A stretch of DNA of 64,000 bases from Oscheius onirici (Eukaryota > Nematoda > Chromadorea > Rhabditida > Rhabditidae), in contig OW051472.1 in NCBI GenBank assembly GCA_932521025.1, positions 4,650,001 through 4,714,000 of the forward strand, read 5' to 3'. The notes beneath the pieces were generated by a model. The model did not search any database, had not been told where the DNA came from, and saw nothing but the letters and a program-made list of their open reading frames with translations. Shown here one piece after another: positions 1 to 12,727 of this stretch (position 1 is its first letter; each line of letters begins with the position of its first letter). The position numbers and the translations under genes were made by a program.

Positions 1-287
1 GGCTTGAATACCGACAGGATGCTATGAATGTTCTACATGAACAAAATGAATCAGAGACCAGATAAACAGTCTGGGACCAATTGCAAAAGGGCAAGGTACC
101 CTATTAGCCTTGGAGCAGGGAAATGCGATAAAAGCGCGTGTGACCGAAAGAAATGCCAGTAGTATGTGGCCTAAAACCAAATGCAAAATGAAAGAATAAA
201 AGCGGTAGAAAATTTTAAAAATTTATGGAAAAAAGTAGTTTGAAAATCAGATATGAACAAAAAAAAAATGAATCACAGGGCAAAGTT

Positions 288-1549
288 TTAGAGGTCACTA
301 TGATGATAAGTGGTATCTACTGGGGAATCTAGATAGTTAGGGCTGAGGGGATGGCGAGAAGAGCGGTTGGTATGGCTTTCTTGGGAGAACAGAGGAAGGA
401 TTGTGGGAATCGGTAAGAGGCCATCGCTGAGATAACGATGACAGAGAGACGCCTTGGCTGTGATTCTATCCACTGGATTGTATTGGAGCATTTGCTGAAA
501 AGAAACACGCTTGTCAGAAGGAGAATGCCGCTTACCGTGGCAAGATCCTGGCCGTCCGAAGAGAGATATGACATGCTGGCCAAAATGGACTTTTCGTCTC
601 TTTTCCACTTGGGAAAGGCATCTTTGTAATCGGGTAGTCTTTCTACACCCGGCCAGATCTGAAATGAAGCCGTTAAAAATGAATTAAAATCAACATTCCG
701 TCGAATTTGGAGTACCCATAATGCCGAAAATCTTGAAAAGTTGGCCAATTTCACTGTCTCCGGGAAAAAGCGGACGTCCGGTGGCCATTTCCACGAAAAT
801 ACATCCGAGACTCCAGATATCGAGGGCTGAGCTGTAGTATTTGCCGCCCATCAGCACTTCTGGTGGTCGGTACCACAAGGTCACGACTTCATGCGTATAG
901 ACTCGACTTGGAATCGAGAAGGATCTAAAAACATGACTGCACTTAATGGCGAGGCATACCTGGCCAGTCCAAAATCGGCTAGTTTGATTATTCCGCTGTT
1001 ATCGACAAGGAGATTTTGGGGCTTCAAATCGCGATGAAGAATTCTTCGAGTGTGGCAGTAAGTGAGAGCTTGAAGGAGCTGCCATACAAAGCTCTAAAAA
1101 ATTTATCATTATCGGCCAAAAGAGTGTCATACCTTGACATAATTGTTGGGAAGTCTTTTGTCGGGCAGTTTGTCAAGAAGGGCCTTGAGATCGCGATCAA
1201 TGAATTCGAAGACGAGGAACAGACGATTGGCTGAAAGTTTTCTTTTGTGACAAAAAAGATCACTAACAGGTGCAGATAATGTCAAAAAGCTTCACAATAT
1301 TCGGATGGTTCAATTCCTTGAGTAAGGCAATTTCTCGTAGGCAGGTGCTCGGTACTCCTTCATTATCCCTACAATGTTTTTGTTTCAAAACTGATGCGGA
1401 TGACAACTATACTTGTCTAGTGCGATCTTCTTCAGGGCTATCTTTCGATTCGTCTTTTTGTGAATTCCTGCAAAGACCTGCCCGTAAGTGCCTTCTCCAA
1501 TCTTCTCGAGATTTGTGAATTTGCTCAGCTCGTCCTCGTCTGATCCCAT
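288..1549 (-). CDS. cdk-2: CDK2-type cyclin-dependent kinase
   Basis: Cyclin-dependent Ser/Thr kinase, expected to act with a cyclin at G1/S. About 340 residues after splicing of about six short introns. Visible in order: Gly loop [14 protein letters not shown] lysine, cyclin-binding helix PSTCLRE (PSTAIRE in the usual family), catalytic [15 protein letters not shown]-loop [11 protein letters not shown] then [24 protein letters not shown] and [21 protein letters not shown] and GDSEI favour CDK2/CDK1 over CDK5. A Ser/His-rich tail of about 35 residues extends past the usual end. The start is the first ATG before the Gly loop. One junction (about 664-703) has good GT and AG signals but does not keep frame by one base; I cannot tell a non-canonical site from an indel. 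It runs divergently from the MCM7 gene. Family assignment is firm, CDK2 versus CDK1 less so. Confidence 0.85.
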
Positions 1550-1655
1550 TTCCTTTAAAAAAAAAGTGCTTTAATCTTGGGGGAAAGAAAGAGGTAACAC
1601 TCTTTCAAGCTTTTAGTCGTTTCAATAGCGTACATCTTCATAGTTGGTGCTAGAC

Positions 1656-1926
1656 ATGTGCGCTTGGACCGGCTGAGAAAAAATTTGCCTTTAGTGCGGC
1701 GGGCAAAAGAAATTCAGCACGCTTTTTTGTGTTTCCCGTGTTTGTTTTTCGTACGAAACTTCAATTTTCTTTGCGGATTCAACTTATTTTGCCTACTTTT
1801 TTCTGTACTAGCTGGTATTTGTTCACAATGACTGGGGAAACACAAAAAACCCAAAAAAATTGTGCGGAATTTCTTTTGCCCGCCGCACTGCAGGCAATTT
1901 TTTTTCCCAGCCGGTCCAAGCGCACA
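1656..1926. repeat. Foldback (MITE-like) element between CDK2 and MCM7 genes
   Basis: Two arms of about 65 bp, 1656-1720 and 1862-1926, are near-perfect reverse complements (for example ATGTGCGCTTGGACCGGCTG against CAGCCGGTCCAAGCGCACAT), separated by about 140 bp of AT-rich sequence. There is no transposase inside. It sits in the shared 5' region of the divergent cdk-2/mcm-7 pair, so it may lie in promoter sequence. Confidence 0.8.
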
Positions 1927-2300
1927 TATCTAGTTGGTGCGCTATATGACAGCGCGAATCCGGCACATTTGAATATTCTGCATTTTTTTTATCATTTTCA
2001 GTTTTTCTCTAACAATAAGTAAGAATGAGAACACAAGTAAAACAAATGTTCATGACCCTTTAAGTTTTGCTATCTATAAAAGTTAATTTTGCAAAAGAAT
2101 AAGGCTGCAGCACATGGAAATTCCTAATTTTAAAAATAAAAACCAACATAAAGTAGCAAATGACGCCTTCGAGTTGGCGGGAATGTGCGGTAATCAACAG
2201 CGTTCGAACGCCAGCCAACATCCACAAATAATTGACCTCATGCGGTGCTTTTCTCTCATTTTTTGTGTTATAAACAATTCTCAATGCGTTTCAGATAGCA

Positions 2301-4858
<2,558 letters not shown>

Positions 4859-4942
4859 ATCCTCATTTTATATTCTCTCCGATGATCTCTCCCCGTAACC
4901 TCATTGTAAAATGCCTTTTCGTGGTTATAATGCTAAGTTTGA

Positions 4943-4948
4943 AATAAA
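4943..4948 (+). terminator. Polyadenylation signal of mcm-7
   Basis: AATAAA lies 84 bases after the mcm-7 stop codon. The next possible acceptor (CCAACTGTCAG, near 4979-4989) and the next ATG (5017) follow within 70 bases, the arrangement expected at a nematode intercistronic junction. Confidence 0.6.
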
Positions 4949-5016
4949 CATTCCCCTCGTTCACTTCTCTTTCGTCCTTCCAACTGTCAGTAATCACGCT
5001 CTATTGCATATTCAAA

Positions 5017-5652
5017 TTGCACCATTATTTTCGACTCCTGAGATTCAGTAGTCATATGTTGAATTCGCTCGTTCTACATAGTTTTCGGTTTGGAAGATCG
5101 CTTGTACGGAAATCTGTGGCTGGATATTGTTCGCGGACAATCGGACAGCAACAGCCTCAGCTATCCATTCAATACACGTGCAAAGTATGCGGGACGAGAC
5201 AGGTGAACCTTTTTCGTTTTTTTTTGTGAAATGTCTAGCTAAAGATACGCAGAATCGTGTGCAAAAAAAGGTTGCACTGAAAATTACTATCTATGCGTTA
5301 AAACTGGAATTTTCTTGCGTTTTCAACCGGATTCTACTAGAACAAGTAACTTTTAGGGTCCAAAGACGTTCTCGAAGCATTCTTACGAGAAAGGGGTCGT
5401 GATAATCACATGCGATGGATGTCAAAATCATCACATCCTAGCCGATCATCTGGGATGGTTTGAGGACTTCAAAGGCAAAAATATCGAGCAGATTCTGGCG
5501 GAGAAGGGAGAAGTTGTCAAGAGAGGGCTCCAAATAGAAGAGAATGGTGTAACTTCAATAGAACAGGTTCAGTTTAGCCTTTTATTTTTTGCTATATTCA
5601 CCGTTTTTAGACAAATGTAGCCGATTCAGCAATAGAACAACATACGAAATGA
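5017..5652 (+). CDS. DNL-type zinc-finger protein (DNLZ/Zim17/Hep1 family)
   Basis: Mitochondrial HSP70-escort family. Three exons: 5017-5202, 5357-5566, 5611-5652 (CAG|GTGAAC ... TTTTAG|GG; CAG|GTTCAG ... TTTTTAG|AC). The protein is about 145 residues. The N-terminus is rich in Arg, Ser and hydrophobic residues with no acidic residue, as in a mitochondrial presequence. The domain shows two CxxC pairs, CKVC and CDGC, and the family signature [17 protein letters not shown]. It starts 158 bases after mcm-7 on the same strand. In this family the protein keeps mitochondrial Hsp70 soluble; that role is inferred from family. Confidence 0.9.
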
Positions 5653-5842
5653 GACAGCACATCATACAATTTCGGGACCATACTCACAGGATTTCAGCAA
5701 ATAGCTTAAATCGTTCATTTTGTTCGAGCTGAGTAAAGCTTCACGTGAATTGTTGAATTTCCAAGGTCGGTACGTAATTGCGTCCTGGACTGGATATCCT
5801 TGAAAACGTTGCTTTTCGACTAATCTCACAAACTTCTAATAG

Positions 5843-6653
5843 AATGTCCATCTACTCGTCGCATATCCCCCTTTCTGTTCTTTCCCGACTGGCTCTGGGA
5901 GTTGGTTCGGCCGCCACGGCAATTATGGATCCAAGACGAGGAGATATGGTCGCAGCTATGGGAGAAGCCACAGCCATTCCTCCAGTTCTCGAAAATATTA
6001 GGTTTTTAATTTCATCTCCGTTCCATAAGTTTTCGATAGAAAGAGAATGGAAAAGGACGTCATTGGAGCACGTCTTCTCTCCGAACAGCCACGAATCAAT
6101 AACGAGACGATTAATAGAGCATATCTGACCAAATTACCGGAAGGCACATTTGGAAAAGAGTACTCAAAGTGAGTTGACAGAAATCAATTTGAGTTGTGTG
6201 CAGTTTTCTGGACCGTTTGAACACGTCTCCCAACGCCAGACCTACAGTGAAATACGTGGACGATCCTCGACATTTGTACGTTATGCAGCGATATCGGGAA
6301 ACGCACGATTTCACTCATATAGCTCTGCAAATGAACACGAACATGATCGGAGAGGTGACTGTCAAATATTTTGAAGCAATTCAACTCGGTCTGCCTATGA
6401 CAGTTTCGGCTGCAGTCTTCGGCGGAGCTCGTCTTCTGACTAAGTGAGTTCAGTGGACCAAAAGGCAGATAATTGGAACTACTTTTACAGACATAGAGCC
6501 CAACTGTTGTCAACATATCTGCCTTGGGTTGAAGAACAAGCTCTCAATGGAAGGCTGTTCATCGCCTTCGACTGGGAAAATCATTGGGACATGCCGTTAG
6601 ACATGCTACAAAACGAGCTCGGTATAACTCCACTACCGGTTCAGACTGCATAA
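5843..6653 (+). CDS. coq-4: Ubiquinone biosynthesis protein COQ4
   Basis: Mitochondrial component of the coenzyme Q synthesis complex. Four exons: 5843-6001, 6040-6168, 6204-6443, 6491-6653, about 229 residues. The diagnostic metal-binding motif HDxxHx11E is present in exon 3 (HDFTH, then GE after 11 residues), followed by [36 protein letters not shown] near the N-terminus matches the family. The start codon directly follows CTTCTAATAGA, a possible trans-splice acceptor, 190 bases after the DNLZ stop. An AATAAA at 6652-6657 overlaps the stop codon, so the 3' UTR must be very short or another signal is used. Likely third gene of the operon. Confidence 0.93.
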
Positions 6654-6657
6654 TAAA
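6652..6657 (+). terminator. Polyadenylation signal overlapping the COQ4 stop codon
   Basis: TAATAAAG: the TAA stop (6651-6653) and AATAAA share bases. Immediately downstream the sequence becomes the 650-bp repeat. Confidence 0.45.
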
Positions 6658-6660
6658 GAT

Positions 6661-7313
6661 TCGACATTTTTCACGCAGAAGTCCTCCTCATTTGTTCTCT
6701 CCTGATTCCTCGATTTGCGTTCAGCAACTTCCATCGAGTTCTTTTACTTCTTCTTGTCTTCACGAACATCAGCGGCAACAGGTCGAGTGAACTAGCAAAC
6801 ACCAGTATCCTCTTCCAGTGACCACACCCTGAAAAAAAGACGAGAAAGGGAATCTACCAGGATCTATTTTCAGATTTATTTGGATTGAGCTGGAATTTTT
6901 GGAGAACTCCCAGTCGCCAATCTCCTAACACCTAGACACTTCTCCAGTCTCCAATACCCAATTTGTTAGTCACTCCGAAGAGATCCTTACCGAAACCCGA
7001 ATCGGCCCTCGGGCTGAAGACTGAAGCTTTCGGATCTGGGTTGATCGGGACAAGCGCAGATCCTAGTCAAGGTGTAAAGAGAAAAGTAACTAAGAGTTTG
7101 AGCAAAAGAGTTGAAAATATTGGGGAGGAGTAGAAATACCTGACCTGATTTGAAGAAGACGAGAGCACAAGCGGACAACTGGCGACACAATGACTAAAAG
7201 GCAAGCGAGTTCAATTAGTTTCGACAAGTCAAAAACGGAATAAAAGTTGACAAGTCTTGAAAAGTTGTGCTTTTGAAAATGGTTTTTGGAGAAACGAAAC
7301 TTGGTTTGTGAGA
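6661..7313. repeat. 650-bp dispersed repeat, copy 1
   Basis: Nearly identical to 20918-21569 in the same orientation, starting TCGACATTTTTCACGCAGAA and ending GAAACTTGGTTTGTGAG; only scattered single-base changes are seen. It starts 7 bases after the COQ4 stop. On the minus strand it contains a short open stretch and TTTCAG/TTGCTAG acceptor-like sites, one of which would open a frame ending PVAADVREDKKK and a stop, so it may be a duplicated gene tail rather than a transposon. The nature of the repeat is unknown. Confidence 0.8.
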
Positions 7314-7460
7314 TTAGTGCTACCAGCCACCTTCGGCGACTTCGTCGCCTTTATAGTCTGTTCAAGAAAAAATAACATTTTATGAATCATATCGAATTAT
7401 TTCACCTGAGTAGCAACGTTTTTATGCTGTTCAATTTTTTTCTTGAACGGATTCCTCTCA

Positions 7461-7552
7461 ATCTCTTCTGATCCCTTCCCCAGTCAGCCGATTTCTTCTG
7501 ATCCCTTCCGATCCCTTCCCTAGTCAACCGATCTCTTCCGATCCCCTACGGG
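7461..7552. repeat. Short degenerate tandem repeat, CTTCTGATCCCTTCC-type
   Basis: Units built on (C/T)TTC(T/C)GATCCCTTCC and CC(C/T)AGTCA(G/A)CCGAT alternate about four times. No coding frame is supported. Confidence 0.7.
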
Positions 7553-7597
7553 TTACCCTGACTCGATTTCCTACTCAAAATAATTTGGCAAAATTGT

Positions 7598-7645
7598 TTG
7601 GCGAGGAGAGGAGTCGAACCCGGGTCGTCTGGGTGGAAGCGGCGG
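7598..7645 (-). other. Possible tRNA-derived relic (B-box-like)
   Basis: On the minus strand GGTTCGACTCC (7610-7620) matches the internal pol III B box, and the following bases CCTCGCCA look like a tRNA acceptor end. The T-stem pairs only 3 of 5 positions and no A box or cloverleaf is found upstream, so it is not a functional tRNA as read; a SINE or tRNA pseudogene fragment is possible. Confidence 0.25.
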
Positions 7646-7818
7646 AAGTGAAAAAGAAAACGACTACACTTCAATAGATTTGATCCACTTCGTTCAGTTT
7701 GACCGGTCTTCCAAAATGGATCAATGATGACTAAATGTTCTCTGACAACCTTTTCTGTGCTTTATTGTGCGAATCTGAGCTCATTCTCACACAGACTACA
7801 ACAAATTAGAAGCAGTCA

Positions 7819-9338
7819 ATGTCGACGGCGAAGTTTCTCCTTGGCATCTTTCTTGAAGTCTTCTCCTCGCTTTCCGTCGTCTGGTGTATTCTGATTTTCA
7901 CATCGGTTCAAAAACTAGCCTTTCAAACGAGGTATTGGCTGTTTCTATTGGCACAAAAGATAAAACAGAAGATCTCCCATCTACATAATCTCCGCTGCTA
8001 ACATTTTTGCCGACGTGGTGACACTTTTCAACTACATCGTATATCTAGCACCCTGCATAATAACAGATGTGGGTTCTTCATACTTGAATTAGTTACTCGA
8101 GAGTCTTGAGCTTATTGTTAGCTTGAAAAGGGTTGTCCAGTCCTAGTCATCGGCATTTCAATGTTCCTAATTTGAGAGTATGTGTGACTGAACAAACTCA
8201 GAAAGAGTGAATTTGCTTTCTTTGCTTTCTTCCGGATACAAATGATGGAGAAGAGTGGATATATAGAATTGAGAGTAGTTTGAGAGGGAAACTGGCTAGC
8301 ATGTGAGTTCGGGTCAGTTCGTTCTATTCCCGTCCGGACAGGTTTAGGACAATTGCGGATTACTTTCGAAGTGCAAGATTGTTAAGCGTACAGGGTATAA
8401 TGAGACAGGTTCGGAACAGCTTGAATTGAGACAAGGGAGAGTTCCAAAAGGTGCTTGAATTTGGATAAAATGAACACACATTGTTTTCAATTGTCTGTTC
8501 AGAGATTTATCTTATGAGACGAAAAGTACCATCCAATTGCTCTGGCGCTCTCTTTTGAGGCAGCCAGTTGCTGGTTCATCAACTCCTTCTCTCACATCCT
8601 CGTTGCTCTTAACCGGTAACTTCCTCTTCGTTGCATAAACTCTCTCAGTCTTGTTGTCCTCTGCTTCAACAACAGCAAGATATTCACCTACCACTGTGTC
8701 ATTCTCCTCGTAATGATCATTTTCCCCATATCTTTTCTTCTAACCACCTACATCCAATTGGTCGCTCCCTGTTGCATGTGAGTCCAAAGACTAAAGGTGA
8801 TTTAAATGAGTCAGACTTCTTCATGACCATGAGAGAATGTCCTTTACGTACGAGCTGCTGCCCGGACAACAGAACTATTCCAATCTATACGTCCACAGTC
8901 CAATCAACTTGTTCACGACAGGCTTTTGTGGTCTCTGCTATGTGATTGTAGTTGTCTCGTTTTCTGCTAAAAAGGAGTTTTCAAATATACATCCATATTC
9001 GAAAAGCGCTGAAAAGTGGAGCCAGTGGACTTGGGAGGAAGAAGAAAGAGTACACGTGAGTCGTCTCTCCGTATACGAACCGTTCTTCTAGCTATGCGGT
9101 CCAATTTTTCGCAATTTCCGTCTTTCATCTGCTCATCTGGGTGACTCTTCGTCTTTTCCCGCTCATTATCGATACTTCTCATCCGGACTCGAACAATTGG
9201 TTCGCGATTACGGCTATCTGTCAGATCCTTTCCTCTCTGGCAACCACTGTCGTCTATTCGTTCTATAATACCGAGGTTTTGACGGCTTTTCCTCGCAGCT
9301 ACATGACTTTAGGTTATAGCTGCACTTCGGGGCAATAA
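7819..9338 (+). CDS. Seven-transmembrane receptor, nematode serpentine (Srx-like)
   Basis: Probable chemoreceptor-type GPCR. Exon 1 is 7819-7931 (37-nt intron 7932-7968). The following pieces give hydrophobic segments ILIFTS, IISAANIFADVV, LVALNR (at the end of TM3, where other families have DRY), ILLVMIIFPISFLL, FCGLCYVIVVVSF, a basic/Trp loop (KWSQWTWEEEERVH), YAVQFFAISVFHLLIW and TM7 ending VVYSFYN. Six or seven helices are seen in about 330 residues. HILVALNR and the final VYSFYNTEV resemble class Srx receptors. One intron is unusually long (about 8073-8525, no feature seen inside) and its ends are uncertain. The start is the ATG before the first helix. Subfamily assignment is tentative. 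Confidence 0.65.
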
Positions 9339-9457
9339 CCTGCAGAGTCGGCTGACCACGACTCCAATGACCTCAGCCCATCTGTGACGCGATAGAATGT
9401 GTACTTGGAGTTTATTATGTCGAAATATGTACAACCTGGCAAATATTGGGGGTTTGA

Positions 9458-10715
9458 CTAGAGATTTTTGGTAGAGACTCGTTCGAAATTATCACGGGTA
9501 ACAAAACTGGTTCCATCAGATGGAATTGGGGATGGTATGAAGGGTGAAATGGCAATCAGATACCACCGAGTGCCGAGAGATTGTTTCAGGTTTTCGAAGA
9601 AGCCTAATTGGTAGGCGTGGACTTCCTGCAATGAATTATAATGGAGGGGCGAAAAAATTGAACAAACCATGAGATATTCAATTCGCGTTTGTCCATTATA
9701 AAGGCAAAAGAGTTGTGCTGCGAAGAGGTAGATGGTAAAGAAGAAGACGGTCCCTGTACAGGCGAGAAAAACGAGACAGCCGAATTGGTAAAGTGTAATG
9801 TATCTAAGAAAATGAGTATTATTAAGGTATAGAAAATATAAAATAACCTGGCAATGAACGCGAGATGAGGGAGGCACAATTGCCATACCTTTCCGAGAGT
9901 GAATGTGCCGTCCATTTTAGTCCACACAAAGTCCCAGGTCATGCTGAAAAAGTAATTTCTTGTTAAGGCGGGGACAAGCCAATATTAACCAATTTGTTAG
10001 AGAAACACATTTTCAGTTTTTTAGACAAAACACGCAAAACATCGGGGTAAAAACTTTGAAAACAGAAGTAAACTTACTTTGTCAGCGCTGCCATCAACGG
10101 AAGTAGATTCAAAATAGAGGCCATAAAATATCTCTGATTGAAATGACCGATACAGACTGCTCCGAAAGAGCAGTGGTGATCTCGACGAAACACACACATG
10201 TCGCAAACTGTAAAAACTTTGTATAAAAAACAGAATTGACGTACCTGGACAGTGATAAGCTCGAGGTGGAGCATTGGTGTGGCAGGAGTGGCAATATCGA
10301 AAGCCAGGCTTGACAACATTTGGAAGGACGGCATTTCTTCCGCTTGGACCGACATAGACCGTCATATACCAGTTGTAATATACGTTGAAGGCGAAAAAAA
10401 GCATAGTACCGACACGAATATTCCAAGCTAAAAACGAGAAATTATGAACTGTACGAAAGAATAATGTAGCACCTTCTCCAAAGGTAGGAAACCATGTCGG
10501 CAAGACCCAGAATATGTGCATTAGGAAGCCTATGGGCATTACGACCAGGAATATAGCGGTCGCTACCTGAAAATGATGATGTTATTCAGATAGAAGGAGA
10601 ACAAAAAAGGATGACTGTGAGAACTTACAATGTCCTGTGGCTGTTTCGGCAATAACTTGAAAAATCTTGATTTTAAATCATCAATTTCACCATCTTCTTC
10701 GTGAAGAGAGAACAT
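9458..10715 (-). CDS. DHHC-type palmitoyltransferase
   Basis: Integral membrane protein S-acyltransferase. Exons joined by short introns give about 300 residues: N-terminal acidic stretch (MFSLHEEDGEIDD), two helices, the Cys-rich domain CHSCHTNAPPRAYHCPVCDMCVFRRDHHC with the catalytic DHHC Cys, then GAVCIGHFNQRYF, two more helices, and a Cys-poor C-tail. The usual DHHCPWVNNCVG is here DHHCSFGAVCIG, which resembles the ZDHHC23/24-like branch. The terminal exon carries LGTRWYLIAISPFIPSPIP. The start ATG (10713-10715) precedes the first acidic residues. It converges on the 7TM gene, 119 bp between stop codons. The specific paralogue and substrates are unknown. Confidence 0.88.
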
Positions 10716-11767
10716 TCTGAAAGAAGAGTAGTTGAAAGCAGACAGATCGCCGTAGAGGACAAACAAGCAAAGATAAGAAAGTGAGGATGATTCAGCACGA
10801 GCTTGGTCCGATGACAGCGGGCATTTCAAACAGCAAAAGCGAGTAAATCGTGTAGAAAAACTGTTTTAGAATGAAAGAAAACAGATTCACAAGTTGTTGT
10901 CAGGCGGGGAGTGTCTGCGTCTCTGGTTGAGGGCCAATGGCAGGCAAGCACCAGCTAGCTAGTACACTGCCTGCTTTCTTACGATTCGAAAATAGTCGAG
11001 ACTGCAAACAAGAAAGGCGAGCGACATTATAATAGATGCTTCTGAACGAAAAGACTGTTGTTTACAAATTTTTTTTACATGTCTTAAAGCAACAAGAAAC
11101 AAGTGTCGTTTGGAGGTAAACATGTCAACTAGCAACTGTCTTACAATTAGTCTCTTTATATCTTTCTTTACTAAAGTGCAATGGTGTCCGTCTGTCTGTC
11201 TGTAGTGGTGTCTGCAGTTGTCGAGACTAGCGTAACATGTTAAGTATTGTCATATTAATCTTTTAGATAGTTTTTTGAGGGGAACGCGTCTGAGTGAATC
11301 TAAACTATCTAAAGCGCGATGGTGTCAAAATTTGGACGGCCGTTGTTACGTACTTGAGGGCCGTAGGCGCAAGGGCGGCGAAAGCCGTCCTAGACGGCTG
11401 GTTTGATAGTGAAATGCACGATTCTTTAAACAGAAAGCTTACAAAATGACAAAAAAAGTAAACAAAGAATTGAGTTGAGCAAAAATTGAGAAATTTGGCT
11501 TTTGAAATCGCGCTCGATCTCATTCTGGCGCCAGTTCGAAATTTCACTTTCGTTGAATGAGTTTGCTCCTTTTTCTTATAGGTAGTTTATTTACTCACTT
11601 TCTAGATATTGTTTAAGTAACATGGTGTATGCAACGCAACAATCACCTAAAAATTATATTAGAATTTTGCCAAAAATGGCTGAGTGTAACCTCCTTGTTT
11701 GCAAATTTCCTTCACAAAATGTTCTCGAAGACTTTTCTTTGAGAAAACGTTAATAAGCCTTTTCAGA
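10716..11767. other. Intergenic, no gene supported
   Basis: Divergent promoter region of the DHHC gene (-) and SLD5 (+). It holds a short (TCTG)n run near 11191-11203, a GC-rich patch around 11325-11400 (GACGGC/GCCGTC repeats), and AT-rich spacer. No conserved coding frame was found. Confidence 0.6.
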
Positions 11768-12675
11768 ATGGATAGTTCTCTCCCGTTCAGTCTTCCAAAT
11801 GACTCCGAATTGATGACGTCGTTCTCCGAGGAACCGACGCCACAGCAAGAAGAATACGTTTATGAAGACGATGAAGCTGTGGCGAAAACCCCGGACGAGG
11901 TTTGTTATTTTCTCGCTTGAACGCAAAGCGGTCCAATTCAAGGTACTCTACGAAATGAAAGTCGCCTGGGTCAATGAAAACTGCGCTCCGACCCTCCTTC
12001 CACACAAGTATGACGCAGCGGAATGCCTTCTGGACCAGGTGGACAGCATGGAAAGTAACATCGACGCCTGTAAAAATAAGGTAATTTTGTTGTAAAAACC
12101 CACTAAGGTTGCTCATTTCAGGCTAGCTTAAAAGTAGCCACTCATAAAATGGAAGTTCTTCGAATCGGCTACTTGGTCAACGACTATTTGCGAGTTCGTC
12201 TGGAGAAAATCGAAGGAAATTCGAGAGGAATCTTAAAAGCACATAATCGACGAGCAAATGAAGGTGAGAACCTTTTTTTCGGCTATTTGGTTTTACAGCC
12301 GCCACACACATTCAAATTTAGGAAAACCACCACTTCTGGCAGAAGAAGAACTTCAATTCGTTTCCAAATTCGCCACAGCCGAGGCGAAACTGCTTGGATC
12401 CGCGCTGTATGCAAAACTGCCGCCTCCATTCCGTAGAATCCCCGTTCTCGAGGTCAACACCGATTACGACAGAGTAGTCTTGATTGTTTTCAATTGAGCA
12501 GTTTTTTAAGGTTTTTGCCCGAACAGTAGCGGACAATGTAGAAAACGTTACAGTTCCCGATTACCAGGACAAAATCAGCGACAGTATCGTCGAAATGGAA
12601 AAGGATTCCGTCCATTTAATCGCCTTCAACTCGATCCGCGATCATGTCGAAAGCGGCAAAGTTCAGCTAATGTAA
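11768..12675 (+). CDS. GINS complex subunit SLD5
   Basis: Subunit of the GINS tetramer, which joins MCM2-7 and CDC45 in the replicative helicase. Five exons: 11768-11899, 11943-12080, 12122-12263, 12322-12473, 12511-12675, with introns of 37-58 nt; about 242 residues. Features: acidic N-terminus, VLYEMKVAWVNENCAPTLLP (typical SLD5 opening), RIGYLVNDYLRVRLEKIE, and the C-terminal domain DRVFARTVADNV. The start ATG follows TTTTCAGA directly (possible trans-splice site). AATAAA lies at 12693-12698; the stop is only 52 bp from the convergent cullin stop, so the two 3' UTRs probably overlap. Confidence 0.85.
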
Positions 12676-12727
12676 GGGATGTATTATACGAGAATAAAAT
12701 TTACTGATATAACACAATTAACCGGTT

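Noticed and set aside
7598-7645. Functional tRNA gene
   Set aside because: B box is present but the T-stem pairs poorly and no A box or anticodon stem was found; listed only as relic.
11191-11210. CRISPR or telomere-like repeats
   Set aside because: Simple TCTG run without spacer structure; no telomere motif elsewhere.
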